From Lojkania enalia (taxonomy: Eukaryota > Ascomycota > Dothideomycetes > Pleosporales), in the NCBI GenBank assembly GCA_010094045.1, contig ML986598.1:1-64000 (forward strand): DNA of 64,000 nt. Direction: 5' to 3'. The translations under genes and the position numbers were made by a program. Below are positions 12,263-23,024 of the stretch, one piece after another. The notes below the pieces were generated by a model, which worked only from the letters and a program-made list of their open reading frames with translations, was not told where the DNA came from and did not search any database. Positions within the stretch are counted from its first letter, which is position 1; each line of letters opens with the position of its first letter.

Positions 12263-13142
12263 ACGATTATCAAACGGCGAATATGTTCGATATGCTATGA
12301 TTTATCCGGGATGTACGAAATCTGGGCCAGTTTCCAGCTAAGGGGTGTATATTCCAAGGCGTTAGGGTATCTTTCTCCGACGAATTTGTACGATGACGGG
12401 AAGGACTGGTCTCATCGGCGGTTACGGTCTGTATGTCAGGGCAGCCCACGGGATTTCGGTTACCTTGGTATGGGAAGGATTAATGTGGTTGTTTCAAGGC
12501 GTTCACTGGCAATGAGTCTGGTCGGCTTTCGGCTTTCCACGATGGATTACCGCTGCAGGATAAACGACTGTATGATCATCATGAGCGTGGTACCTGGGAC
12601 CCGACCTAGTCCTGATACTTTTGTCATTTCATCGACGATATTTCATAGGTCGATATATGTATGATTAATAGATTGTTATGCAAGCTGAATCACGTACCTT
12701 GGTATGAGACCCCTTACTGAGGCACATCATGTCGCAATGCGACCATAGCAGATAATGTAGAAAAAGACAGCTATAATCGTTATTGACGATAACGCTTGTA
12801 GTGGGCTAAATGAGTTATTGTGGGAATTTGCTCGAACGGGTAAAGTATCACTGTAGTCCAGGGTACCCTTTCTAGCGCAGAAGCGAACTTTGCTGATGAT
12901 AGCACGATCCAGAAGGGCCAATGTGAATTTGGAATGGACGCATTTTCTATAAATGTGGGAATTAAATTTGCAATCCTCGAAAATCAAGTCTCTTTCTAGG
13001 TTCTTTTGGTCACAAGTAATAACGATGTGACGTCACAGCGACGTGCGTTCACCGCGGACGCCCAGGCATATCGATATCAACTCTATGAGAACATCAGATT
13101 CGGACTACTACACCAGGCGTCCAAACACCAAAATCGAACAAA
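12263..13142. other. intergenic, promoter of the short-chain dehydrogenase
   Basis: No coding sequence recognised. Long AT-rich stretches lie at about 12600-12990. A palindromic TGACGTCA sits about 110 bases upstream of the dehydrogenase start and is listed separately. Confidence 0.5.
13028..13035. promoter_or_regulatory. CRE/ATF-type palindrome TGACGTCA
   Basis: A perfect 8-base palindrome of the kind bound by fungal bZIP factors (Atf1/CreA-type CRE sites), placed 108 bases upstream of the dehydrogenase ATG. The position fits a promoter element. About one chance copy per 64 kb is expected, so this is a candidate only. Confidence 0.35.
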
Positions 13143-14065
13143 ATGGTACACGAAGAAGCTCCTCAATCGAAACACATTCTCATAACTGGCGGCGGTCGGG
13201 GTATCGGGCGAGCCCTAGTTCGTTACTTCCTCGAAGCTGGACACAAGGTCTATATCTTCGATATCATGGAAGAAGAGCTCAAGCATACCACAACTGTGCA
13301 CCTAGACCAGTACAACAAAAAAGGCAAGCTGGAGTCCGCGGTATGCAATCTCCGCGATGTAAATGACATCCGGAACAAAGTCAAAACAGCCGCAAAGTGG
13401 TTCAACAATCAAATCGACGTGCTAGTCAACAACGCCAGCATAGCGTCACCATTCTGGAAAGACGGAAAGACGATGGAAGCAGAAGAGACGTTCGACCAAT
13501 GGATCGCGTACATGGAGACTAACCTGACCAACCCTTTCGCCGTGAGCCAGGCCTGCGTTCCCTACATGAAGACCACCCATTCCGATTCCTCAGATTCCGG
13601 GGCCCAGAAGCTGCACGGCGCAGGTCCGTGCATCATCCACGTTGGCTCCTTTAGAGCGCACCAGTCGGACCCCAATCAGGAAGGGTACGCGGCTTCGAAG
13701 GCTGGGCAGCTGGGCTTGATGCAGGCCATGGCGATTTCGCTAGGCCCGCTGGGGATCAGAGTAAATTTAATAGCGCCGGGACGCATCAAGGTGGCGCATG
13801 AGAGCAAGGAGGGAGATGAGGGGGGCACGTCTTGGGAGGAACAGGTCTCGGAGAAGGATGTTGGAGATCATCCTACTAATCGGGCGGGGCGGCCTAAGGA
13901 TATTGCGGATGCGGCGTTCTATCTTATGGATGCAGGGTTCGTTACTGGGGTAAGTAGTCCTTTGGATTCTTTGGGTCTATTTTGCATGATGGGTTGAGGG
14001 GATAGAGCGCTGACGGTTTGTAGCAAGATATTACGGTCGATGGCGGCGCGTTGAGGAAGAAGTAG
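13143..14065 (+). CDS. short-chain dehydrogenase/reductase
   Basis: Two exons (13143-13949 and 14024-14065) give 282 residues, a normal length for a classical SDR. The Rossmann nucleotide motif TGGGRGIGR lies at residues 15-23 and the NNAS motif at 96-99. The catalytic set is Asn127 region, Ser169 (HVGSF), Tyr182 and Lys186 (YAASK). The short second exon supplies the family's usual ending (DITVDGGALRKK, like the D-G-G of FabG-type enzymes), which supports the intron; reading through would replace it. The residue after the first glycine motif (FDIM, Asp40) suggests preference for NAD(H), by general SDR rules. The substrate cannot be told. It stands alone, with no neighbouring pathway gene. Confidence 0.9.
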
Positions 14066-15187
14066 TCTCGAGGTAATCTGGGGGTTTCCAAATGGATGAA
14101 TTGCTAGAAAACATTGCCCCGGAAGAGAAATCGGCCCTGAGAGGAATATGGAAGATCACAAGGGAGAGGGCGAGGTAGGAGGGAAAAATCGAGGTCGAGA
14201 TGGCTTCGTTAAGGGCATTTTTGCTTTATCCTTACAGTCTACCAGCGAATACACCGGTATTCAGAGTTTTCTCGCCCAGATTGTTACATCCTCAATTCAT
14301 AAACCAAATAGTAGGGCGTCTCTTGTCGAGTTGATGGCTGTCTGATCTAGCCCAATTAGGACCTTAGTCATCAAGGCGCTAAGACGTATCTACTCTAGTG
14401 CTATCGCTTTGCGCAGCCTTTCTGTTTGTACCCGGGGAAGCTCTTCTCCACAGGAACCGTGGAATAGAACACATTACACGTTCCGGGAATTGGCCGTCTC
14501 CGCCGGGTTGTTTGAAGAGCTAGTCGTGTTCCTGACTGCACATTTCCGGGCAATGGCGATGGTGTTCTCTGGCATCTTCGCTTGACCGTAATCATCACTA
14601 CACGATCGTACGACCGGTCGACGCCGATCACCCCACCCGTCCGATTAAAGCCTAACGCAGCAACAGGTAGGCTGAGCTTTTTCGCTAAATCGGCTGCCGA
14701 GAGTGAGTGTCTCGCCATCGGTGCGCTCCAGAATCCCTTTCACAGTTATTGTCAGACGACCCGCGCCCCGGTTCCCCCAGTGCTTGATTTTTGCTCGCCC
14801 AATCACGCCCCTCGTAGCCGCGGATATCAGCCGACTCCATGGCTCCTCTCCGCAAAAGCATCAGGACCGTGGGATTGCGACACGCTGAATTCTGGTATCA
14901 ACGTGGTAAGATCACGCTACACGAAGAATCCCCGGTAGGCTACCGCCGGTGCTCATCGTGACTATGCCCCGTTTCTGCTTCTGTGAGCCTCCTGGCTCCG
15001 TTTTATAAGCCAATTCCTCTCCCCTCTTCGTGTCTCTCCACTACACCAGCATCCAATCAGTCAACCACCCGGCTCCCCCTCTATAATCTGAGGCATCCTA
15101 CCATCAAAGCAGTAACCCAAAGCCTTCGCGAAACATCACCCACTTCAGTCAGCCAAACCGAACTCCGAACTCGCGACCTCTACCAAA
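14066..15187. other. intergenic, no convincing gene
   Basis: A 105-codon ATG-initiated frame on the minus strand (14718-14401) has a plausible start, but its second half is Arg/Pro-rich and it has no recognisable motif, so I do not call it. The last 250 bases are pyrimidine-rich and look like the leader of the next small gene. Confidence 0.45.
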
Positions 15188-15429
15188 ATGCCTGCTCCCA
15201 AGTCTTTCTGGCCCGCCCTTGCTGGCTTCCTCGGTATGTCTACCAACCACTAATACATACGTCTATGCTCATCAGCTCCGCAGCTCTCTCATTCACATAT
15301 ACTGCGGTTGTCGCTCGTAGCGAAGGATCAGCAGTTGATGGTGCACGCACTCGTTGGTACCAGCAAAAGCAACGAGGCCTCGAGGCCCTGTCTGGTGGTG
15401 CTACAGCCGAACAGCAGTTGCATAAGTAA
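15188..15429 (+). CDS. small single-membrane-span protein (63 residues)
   Basis: Two exons (15188-15233 and 15284-15429) with a 50-base intron. The donor GTATGT leaves phase 1, and only the acceptor CCGCAG at 15278-15283 restores the frame. The product begins MPAPKSFWPALAGFLALSF and has one hydrophobic helix (about residues 8-28), then a polar, positively charged tail with RTRWYQQKQRG. The start context (ccaaaATGCC) is good and the upstream 200 bases are CT-rich, as in expressed fungal genes. The shape resembles small inner-mitochondrial-membrane accessory proteins, but I do not recognise the family. The exon is too short for a simple ORF search and I rely on splice-frame agreement. Confidence 0.65.
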
Positions 15430-17735
15430 AAAGGTTCCTGGGACGACATTAATCATTGGATCTATGCGGCATTTACACCGGAGTTTGGCGTTCGAATCTC
15501 GATCCAACCCCAAGCGCATCCAACAGCCATATGTACACCTGTTGCGTTAGCTTGATGGCGTTGCGACGGTCGAAACAATTTTCTTTGTAGATATCCTAAC
15601 GGCATTTTAGTCTGCAAAATGCGAATACCAATTTCAAACTACTCTCGTCTACAGTCATGTTCGTGCTTCGTATGCGTCACTCGGTTCCTTTTATGTTCCA
15701 AGCGCCGGGATTGCAGTGATACATGCACGACATTCCACATACCCCAGAACCATGCAGCACCATGCACACCCAAATAAGCCAGCATCCTAATCTCGCCCTG
15801 AGATGCAACAATCTAAACAGCATAATCCGCTACCCAATGCTACACATAACCCGTACACCCCTCCCACATCTCCACCCACCCCTTTCCCCAGACCCCGCAA
15901 ATTCCCCACAAAAGCATCTGTATGCGTGTGCATTCTACCTGCGTTCTTATATCTATGTATCATATTAACTCACCATTCACGCACGCAAACGCTCCTACAT
16001 TCTCCCCGCTAACATGCAAACTGCCCACCAATTTGACCAGCGCTCGATTCCTATTGCACACACCTAATCTGCAGTCTGCCATCTATATCTGGCACCCTAA
16101 TGTTATGGGGGTATAGTAGTTTATGTGTTAAGAGGATTTTGAACATGGATTTTGATTTTTCTTTTATTTTGCTGCAGTAGCAGCAGTGATGCGGGGAGGA
16201 TGTTTTGGTGATGAAATGGGTAGATTGTGTTGGCGGGGTTGTGGTTGCGGCTGAATAAGATCTGGGGCTGGGGGAAGTCGGAGCCGGGTTGGGGTGGAAT
16301 TGGCGAGGGGTTCGCGTGTCACAGGGTTGCACGAGGAGTTGCTTAATTTTACATACTTGTTTGGATGTTGGAAGTTTGTGTGGCGGGAATGGGATGTAAA
16401 TCGTTGGAATGGCGTGGGATTGGGGTTATCTGCGGCTTCGAGGAAAGAAGAGGTAGGGGATTTCTGATTGGGGTTGTGGGTGGTTTGCCATGGCTTTCTT
16501 GTTTTGATCAAACCATGTGATTTTGTACTTCTCAGGTATCTCTAATAACTTATTTGCAGAGTAGACCGCGAAACTTTGACAAAATCGCTTGACCAGCTCA
16601 TTTTCGGTAATTTTCAAGGCGTTGAAATGCAAAAAGGTGAGGCTAAGACCTGGGGACTGCCTTACTTCAACCAGTCCAGCCTGTCTGTCACCGGCTGCAC
16701 CACGACGAAAGCCTTTCTCGAGAGCGCGATTTTTTCCCCTCGCAGCATTCTGAATCCAATATTTTCGCTCTCTCGGATTTATCTATCGCCAGAGAGAAAA
16801 TCTGGTGAAAAGTCAGCGTCCAACTCAGAGGTGGAGTGCTTCTTTACTGCGAGAGGGGAAAAAATTGTCGGTGCGGGTATAAGATTTCCTAAAGGGAGGG
16901 AGGCACTGCCTCGTTGTTATCTTTGAGCGTGGCGCGGCATGTGACATGGTGTGACTTGGGCGGCAAGCCTTCCCGCTTTTCCATCACCTCTCACCGCAAC
17001 ATCATCCAGTCACATCGCAAGGGGTGTCAATCTCCTGTTGCAGTCCAGCGTTCTAGGCTGCCGGTACCTGTAGGGCTGCATACCGAATTCCCGCGGCCGA
17101 GCCTTTTGATGCGTATCTTCGTATCCTACTCATCTTGTTCAATCCACCCAGTCTTTTCTCAATGTCCCTTTCTCTTGAGTCATTGGTATCGGATGTTTAA
17201 TCGAACGGTTTTGTCTTTTCTGAACGCAATTCTGGTGATTTTTGTTGAAGAAAGCATGGGGGGAATGCTTTTGAAGGACGGTGTGGGTCCGGAGCGAGCC
17301 GCCGCAGCCTCAGGCTTAGAGGCCTTGGCAGTTACCCTTTGGATAGCGGTCTCCTGCTCGACACATCTAAATTTTACAGCGCTTTTCTCAAATACTCTGG
17401 GCTGAAGATATATGTGGGATTGTGACAAGGCGGTCACGGACAGCGTAGTTGCATCCCGCGGCCGGATAGCTGCTATTTATCATGACCGGCCCACTACTCT
17501 TGAGACTTTCTTTCTAATCATTCAAAGATTCTTCTTCAAATCTTCCTTGCAAAGGATATTTCTCGCGCTTGTTTCGCTGCGTGGCAGCTCCGAGAACTAG
17601 CCTTCGCCACATCATTACCAGCAACCACTAGTTCTTACTCCTACGTGATTGTCAGTGAACACTACTACAATACCGTCACTGCATACTGGTGGAACATTCT
17701 TGCGAACAAAGCTCAATAGAGTAATAACACCAATT
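15430..17735. other. 2.3-kb intergenic region, nothing recognised
   Basis: From 15700 to 16100 the + strand is C/A-rich, and from 16150 to 16450 it is G-rich. This strong strand bias gives long but meaningless open frames. A weak hairpin (TTTTCGCTCTCTC with AGAGAGAAAA) lies near 16758-16802. The last 300 bases should contain the transporter promoter. A tRNA-like GTTCGAATC at about 15490 was considered and rejected. Confidence 0.4.
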
Positions 17736-19478
17736 ATGCTTCTCCCTTGCAAGTCTCGATCCGAGGATGAGCCTCGACAGGATCTTGCAAACTATGAAGA
17801 ACAAGTCGAAGCTTCCGAAGTGACCTTGCAAGGCGATGACAATAGATCCCCACCGATGCCGTCCGAAAAGGAGCAGTGTCAGCATGGAGACAACAATGCC
17901 CCACTAGTACTCTCGGAGTACGAACTCATCGGCCATGTGCGTTCTCGGCCGCACGATACCACTCCGTTGATTCTCACTTTTGGGCCACACGATCTGGACA
18001 ATCCTAGAAATTGGAGCAAAGCCCGGAAATGGTATATCACATGTTTCGTGAGTATGATGAACGTTCTCACGTACGTCAATTCGCATCATTATAAGTAGTA
18101 TGTATGCTAATGGCGATAGATGTCTGGTTTGCGCTGGATATTCTTCGGGGTCCCATTATGTGAAAGAAGAGTTTCACGTCTCATCGACGATGGCCACAGC
18201 TGGGCTCTCAATGTACATTTTGGGCTTTGCATTTGGTAAGTCCTCATATTTGGCACTTCAATTGATACTAGGCTTCTAATCCACGCCATAGGGCCCATGC
18301 TTCTCGCACCATTGTGTGAACACTGGGGCCGAAACCCAATTTATATCTGGTCTTGGCTACTCCTAGTGATCCTGCAAGTCCCGGCCGCGCTCGCACCGAA
18401 TATGTCGAGCCTTATCGGAATTCGGTTTGTTCAAGGCTTTGTAGGTAGTGCACCACTAACAAATACTGGCGGTACTATCTCAGATCTCTGGGAACGGGAC
18501 TATTCCGGGGCTCCAATGGCAATTTATGGCCTCAGTAGTACCTTAGGCCCGCCTGTAGCCTTACCTCTGACGGGTTACTTTGCGCAGTATCAGGGCTGGC
18601 GCATGCTCTTCTGGTTCTTCATGGCCGTTCTAGGGTTTTCTTGGATTTTGCTAGCTCTTACCTTGCCCGAGACCCGACATACCATCATCCTAAAGCAAAA
18701 GACTAGGCGTTTGAGAGAACAGCTTACTGCACTGGGTTACCCTGCAGCCTCATCCATTCAATCGCCACCAGATAGAGGACTTGGCCACTTATTCAAGGTC
18801 ACACTGACGAGGCCAATCCGCTTCCTATTCACTGAGCCCATCACTTTCTGCACGGCGCTGTACAATGGCCTCATCTACGGCATCGTCTTCTTGTTCAACG
18901 AATCCTTCCCCATGGTCTTCGGCCATCTACACCACTTTACACACGCCCAAACCTCCCTCGCCTTCCTCGGTCTATGCCTCGGCTGCATCCTCGCCTCCCT
19001 TGCACACCCAATCCAAGAGCGCCACTACCTCAAGGTCCGCACGCCCGAAGCCCGCGTCTGGCTCTCACTCTCAGCATGTTTCCTACTCCCCATCTCTAAC
19101 TTCTGGTTCGCAGCCACGAGCTCCGCATCCGTGCACTGGATCGTCCCGATCATCGCATCTACGCTGTTTGGCGCGGGCATCTTCGTCGTAGTGCTAGGCG
19201 TGCTGAACTTTGTGCTCGACTCGTATGGGCCGTACACCGCGTCGTCGCTGGCTGGCGTCATCCTTGTGCGCAACGTAGTTGGCGCTATCTTCCCGCTCTT
19301 CGCCGAGACCATGTACGAGCACATGGGGTATAAGTGGGCGGGGGTGTTATTGGGCTTCTTGTCTCTGTTGTTTTGCGCGGTGCCCTTTTTGTTTTATTAC
19401 TGGGGTGTAGAGATTAGGAGGAGGAGTAAGTGGGCAAGTAGGAATGAGCATATGAAGAGTCATGAGGTGGGAGAGTAG
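17736..19478 (+). CDS. major facilitator transporter, DHA1 drug/polyamine type
   Basis: Three exons (17736-18070, 18120-18235 and 18292-19478) give 545 residues, the usual size. The pre-membrane signature GPHDLDNPRNWSKARKW marks the fungal DHA1 drug:H+ antiporter group (relatives such as Tpo and Flu1 export polyamines, fluconazole or other toxicants). Transmembrane features include GSHYVKEEFHVSSTMATAGL, the loop motif GRNPIYIWSW, the antiporter-like motif YGLSSTLGPPVALPLTGYFAQ and LPETRHTIILKQK before the central loop. The second six helices follow (about 18800-19410). The open frame runs upstream to 17649 without an ATG, so 17736 is the start. It acts at the plasma membrane by family rule; the substrate is unknown. 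It sits alone, far from any cluster. Confidence 0.88.
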
Positions 19479-20717
19479 TGGCTAGGTCGACTAGGAGAAT
19501 CTGTCCAGGGGGGAGGTTGCAAGAGGAGAAAATTGTGGGAATGAATGAACTGGCGCGATATACCCGATTGTTTCTCTGTTGGCTTGAAAATGATGACTAA
19601 GAAATGTATATGGACATTTAGATTTAGAGTGTTTTGGGATAGATGGATGGGAGACTCCGTATCATATCTTTAACATTTCATTCTTTGGCACTTATTCGCA
19701 GATATCTAGATACTTAAACTAAGAATTGATAGATGTATCCATACTTGCCCGTGTTGGTGTTGCAGCATCGGTATACTGACGAGTAGTTCTAGATCTTCGT
19801 CCTGGAAGAGTGATGGCTTGAGGCAGCTCATTACGGCCGCGGACGACGGCGGATACTGGAACTAGTTACTATGACATTTAAATGCGTGGAATAGGCTCGA
19901 AATGTATATCTCGTTACTCGTCACGTTCCCAAAATAAATGAATGAGTGGCGGTGGAGGCGGTGGAGGCGGTGGGGAGACCTCGGATTGGATCAGGTGATT
20001 GGAGAATATTAGGTAATGGGAGAGTCACGTTCCACCACACATGGATTTGGCTGGTATGAAATGACTTTGTGGCTAGTGGGTAGTGTCTCCTGCTTTGAGT
20101 GATGTGAGGTTTAGTGTCTGGAGTTGTATTAAGGCTTGCGTTGTTGGTGATAGAGGGAAATTTGACGTTAGATGAATGGGTTTTGGTAATAGAGAGTAGC
20201 ATGTTGTACATGACATTGGATGGTTTATTTATCGATAGGATGGAGAAGGGGTGAGAGGTAACTATGCTGAGCTTGGCGGTTTTAGGAGTCTTTTTCTTAC
20301 TGTTCTCCTCTCGGAGAGCGGAAACAAAGCTCCCGAGTTAAAGCCTAGATATTCCTATATAACACCTCTTATAATTCACTAAAATCGTATCTATAGCTTT
20401 GCTATTGGATCTGTTCTACTTCTACTAATGTTTAAGGTCTCCGTCGAGTCTAATCGTTACCAATATCATGGCCATGGTCACTGCCCGCGTTCTAGTCATA
20501 GCTTCCACAAGAGACTCGAGGCTTCCTGCTTATGCAGTCTATTGGTAAAGACTCAGTTTTTCTTAGCTTCCTCTTTTCGGACAAGGTATTTTCAAGTCTC
20601 ACAATTACCCATCTGAGCCGGACGCAGGCACTTCCAAAGGACTTGTCGCACAAGTATTCTTCACGAGCATTATCATCCAGTAACATTGTTTTTATTGGTA
20701 TCACCCGATAGCACGAA
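19479..20717. other. intergenic, contains a short minisatellite
   Basis: No gene recognised. AT-rich on both sides, with a (GGCGGTGGA)3 tandem at about 19948-19974. The final 300 bases hold the promoter of the next gene; an AT-rich stretch lies near 20330-20420. Confidence 0.5.
19948..19974. repeat. GGCGGTGGA tandem repeat, three units
   Basis: Three 9-base units in a row in non-coding sequence; the last unit ends GGG. On the opposite strand it reads as a Thr/Ala/Ser-like low-complexity stretch with no supported gene. Confidence 0.8.
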
Positions 20718-21548
20718 ATGCATCATCTGCAGCTCCTTGTCCTCATCGGCGTTGCGTCCAGAATCCGAACCCAAGACATTAGGGGTGACCCGGACTACCT
20801 CATGAACCAAGATAATACGACTACGATTACAACTGTGGTCTACCAACTAGCAGATGCTCTAGCGAATGAGAACTCGGCTACATCGGTCGAAAACTCTATG
20901 GTAAATACGACTGCGTCCCACCAACTCAAGACAAGTCTGGCCAATGCCTCCATGACTCCATCTGCCGAAGCGTCCAAGGCTGCACAGAGTCTTTTGCCTA
21001 TCGAGCCCTACTGTGAACCAAAGCGAACTGGAAAGGGGCCTGTGCCAACACCAGACACGGCAGCGAACTTTCGCAAATTCGATGAGTTTGAGAAGCAAGC
21101 GTATGGAGTACCTACGCCCTCAGGCTACCACATGGTCTTCTCGAACCGATACGCATCAACCAGTAATATAGATTACCTCGGATACATTACCATGGACTCC
21201 TACGACCCGAACAATTGCACCGCGCATTGTGACGGCATGGAAAATTGCGTCGCCATAAACATCTTCTTTGAACGTAACCCAACACTTATACCTGGCCCAG
21301 AATGCCCGAATCCAAGCTCAACTACAATCATAAAGTGCACCTTCTGGAGGGGAAAAAAAATTGCTCTCCATATCAACAATTTTGGGTACCGCGACTTTGA
21401 CTTTGAAGTAGCGATTGCTGGATCGAATGGGTACGTCCGTGGAAATGAACCAACATCTACAGGGGCTCCTCCGTCAGCTTCGACAAGTTTTTGTACAAAT
21501 ACTGTCTGCCCACTACTGCTGGTACTATTTGTAGCGATGTTACTTTAG
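20718..21548 (+). CDS. secreted, probably GPI-anchored Cys-rich surface protein
   Basis: A single exon of 276 residues. It has a short signal peptide (MHHLQLLVLIGVAS), a Thr/Asn/Ser-rich region with several N-glycosylation sequons to about residue 90, then a compact domain. That domain carries NNCTAHCDGMENCVAINIFFER, a P-x-C-PNP-SST element and KCTFWRG. This cysteine and NI(F/Y)FER pattern recurs in a family of ascomycete extracellular proteins that resemble the PAN/apple fold; I know of no defined function. The C-terminus is a hydrophobic helix (CPLLLVLFVAMLL) with no charged tail, preceded by small residues (STGAPPSASTS), which suits GPI attachment. The next gene downstream also encodes a GPI-type wall protein. 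Confidence 0.75.
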   Translation: MHHLQLLVLIGVASRIRTQDIRGDPDYLMNQDNTTTITTVVYQLADALANENSATSVENSMVNTTASHQLKTSLANASMTPSAEASKAAQSLLPIEPYCEPKRTGKGPVPTPDTAANFRKFDEFEKQAYGVPTPSGYHMVFSNRYASTSNIDYLGYITMDSYDPNNCTAHCDGMENCVAINIFFERNPTLIPGPECPNPSSTTIIKCTFWRGKKIALHINNFGYRDFDFEVAIAGSNGYVRGNEPTSTGAPPSASTSFCTNTVCPLLLVLFVAMLL

Positions 21549-22280
21549 TACATTTCATATTCAAGCACCCGGTGGATGCAAACACGGGAAAGTTTGGTTT
21601 GGGCTATATGGAAACTCCGAATAGGTTAAATTGCCTGTGTTCGCCGCCTTTTCATTGCTAGCTAGCTTGATTCGGTCAGACGCATGAATTTTTCCAATTC
21701 AATAAAGGTCACACATGACACCCTTGGCCAGACTTGCACGTGGGCAAGTGTGAGAATCTATTACACAATAACCTACTCATGCCAAAACATAGGTACAATG
21801 ATTCAAGGTCTAGACCGAACCCTTGATCATCTTTAGTCACCTTGTGAAACAAGCTATTGGAGATCTCTCCGCTAATTTCGCCAAGGTTAATATAAACATC
21901 ACAATACGAGGGCCAATCGTTTTCGCTTTGGGTTTCTTACCCGACTCGTAATTGGAAGCATATTAACAACAATGTGGTACGTTCGTGAAAGGTATTACGG
22001 CACCTACCACGATAATATAAGAAAGATGTAACGTAGCGATGTGCGGAGAAGCATGGAAAAAGATCGTCGCCTACGGCCGTTATTGCTCCGATAGTTCACT
22101 TACCTCATGGATGGTCGACTTCACACCATTTGGGGAGAAAATACTCTGGTCAGAGCTCAGAGTTTGCATCGAGCTCCTAGACTGAACCACTTGCCTCTCA
22201 TCGAGTGTTTGAAGATCTACTACGCGCCGAGTTAATAAAGACTTGGCTTTGAATTGGAGAAATTTGGTAGAACATCCGCG
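21549..22280. other. intergenic, promoter of the Kre9/Knh-like gene
   Basis: Mixed-composition sequence, AT-rich at about 21640-21720 and 21870-22020. No coding sequence seen. The reading frame of the next gene extends to 22254 but without an ATG before 22281. Confidence 0.5.
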
Positions 22281-23024
22281 ATGCGGGTTATCCAACTTTC
22301 CCCACTTTCTCTTTTCTTTGTTTCCAGTTTCTATTCCATTGTCACTTGTCAAACCTCAACGCCCCAGCCGTCAGGAATCCAGCAGCCGATTACACATCCC
22401 ACCCGACACGAAGTCCTCACACCCGGCGGCACCTTTACCATACAATGGATCGCCGACCTGCACTTCTCCAACGTCACTCTCGAAATCTGGGACAAGACGT
22501 CCTGGGGCTGGAGCCGGGAGTTCGGCGAACAATGTTACCATTGGGTAAACCCGTTCTGCGGAACAATTGGCTCGCACCTGCCCAATACCGGCTCCTACGA
22601 GTGGCGTATTCCGAAACCGGGCTCGAATTTCCCGCGCGGGGAGCACGTTTTCTGGATCAAGATGTATGTTGATGATTATATAAAAGAGGATATAGGGAAC
22701 AAGGATCCGGTGTTGAGTTATAGTCAAAACTTTAGCTTTGCGCCCGAGCCCGGTCAGAATGTAAGCACTTCGACTACCGAAAGCGCGAGTGCAGTGCCCA
22801 CGCCGCCGATGGAGTTGATACCGGGGACGGTAACTATTACGGTAATTGAGAATGCGAGTTCGTGGACAGTTGTTGGCCCAACAGGTCCACCGCCGACGGC
22901 CAGTTTGACACCGACAGGGGGAGTGGGTGGGGGGATGTTGGATACTATAGAGAATCACGGAGCGGTATCTACGTTGAGAAGGACGGTGCCGCTGATATTC
23001 TCGCTGCTTATAGGATTGCTGTAA
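22281..23024 (+). CDS. Ser/Thr-rich GPI-anchored protein with Kre9/Knh-type domain
   Basis: A single exon of 247 residues. The signal peptide is MRVIQLSPLSLFFVSSFYSI, cut near TCQ. The domain at about 40-150 (RHEVLTPGGTFTIQWIAD, then SNVTLEIWD, NTGSYEWRIPKP, VFWIKMYVDD, SYSQNFSF) matches the fungal Kre9/Knh1 immunoglobulin-like pattern of GPI-anchored wall proteins, where G-x-T/F-T-I-x-W and GSYxWxIP are hallmarks. A Thr/Ser/Pro linker and a terminal hydrophobic helix (TVPLIFSLLIGLL) after GVGGGM suggest a GPI signal. Yeast Kre9 acts in beta-1,6-glucan assembly, but most such filamentous-fungal proteins are uncharacterised. ATG 22281 is the first in-frame Met. Confidence 0.8.
   Translation: MRVIQLSPLSLFFVSSFYSIVTCQTSTPQPSGIQQPITHPTRHEVLTPGGTFTIQWIADLHFSNVTLEIWDKTSWGWSREFGEQCYHWVNPFCGTIGSHLPNTGSYEWRIPKPGSNFPRGEHVFWIKMYVDDYIKEDIGNKDPVLSYSQNFSFAPEPGQNVSTSTTESASAVPTPPMELIPGTVTITVIENASSWTVVGPTGPPPTASLTPTGGVGGGMLDTIENHGAVSTLRRTVPLIFSLLIGLL

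Noticed and set aside
14401..14718. 105-codon minus-strand frame with ATG
   Set aside because: No motif, Arg/Pro-rich second half, no splice partner found; kept only as a remark.
15440..15510. tRNA-like T-loop GTTCGAATC
   Set aside because: The flanking bases do not form a five-pair T-stem and I could not fold an acceptor stem or anticodon arm upstream.
13143..19478. Small biosynthetic cluster (dehydrogenase plus transporter)
   Set aside because: No backbone enzyme, P450 or regulator is nearby, and more than 3 kb of unrelated sequence and a small membrane protein lie between them.
22080..22352. 90-codon minus-strand frame opposite the Kre9/Knh gene start
   Set aside because: It overlaps the well-supported signal peptide coding sequence and has no motif; it is a shadow frame.
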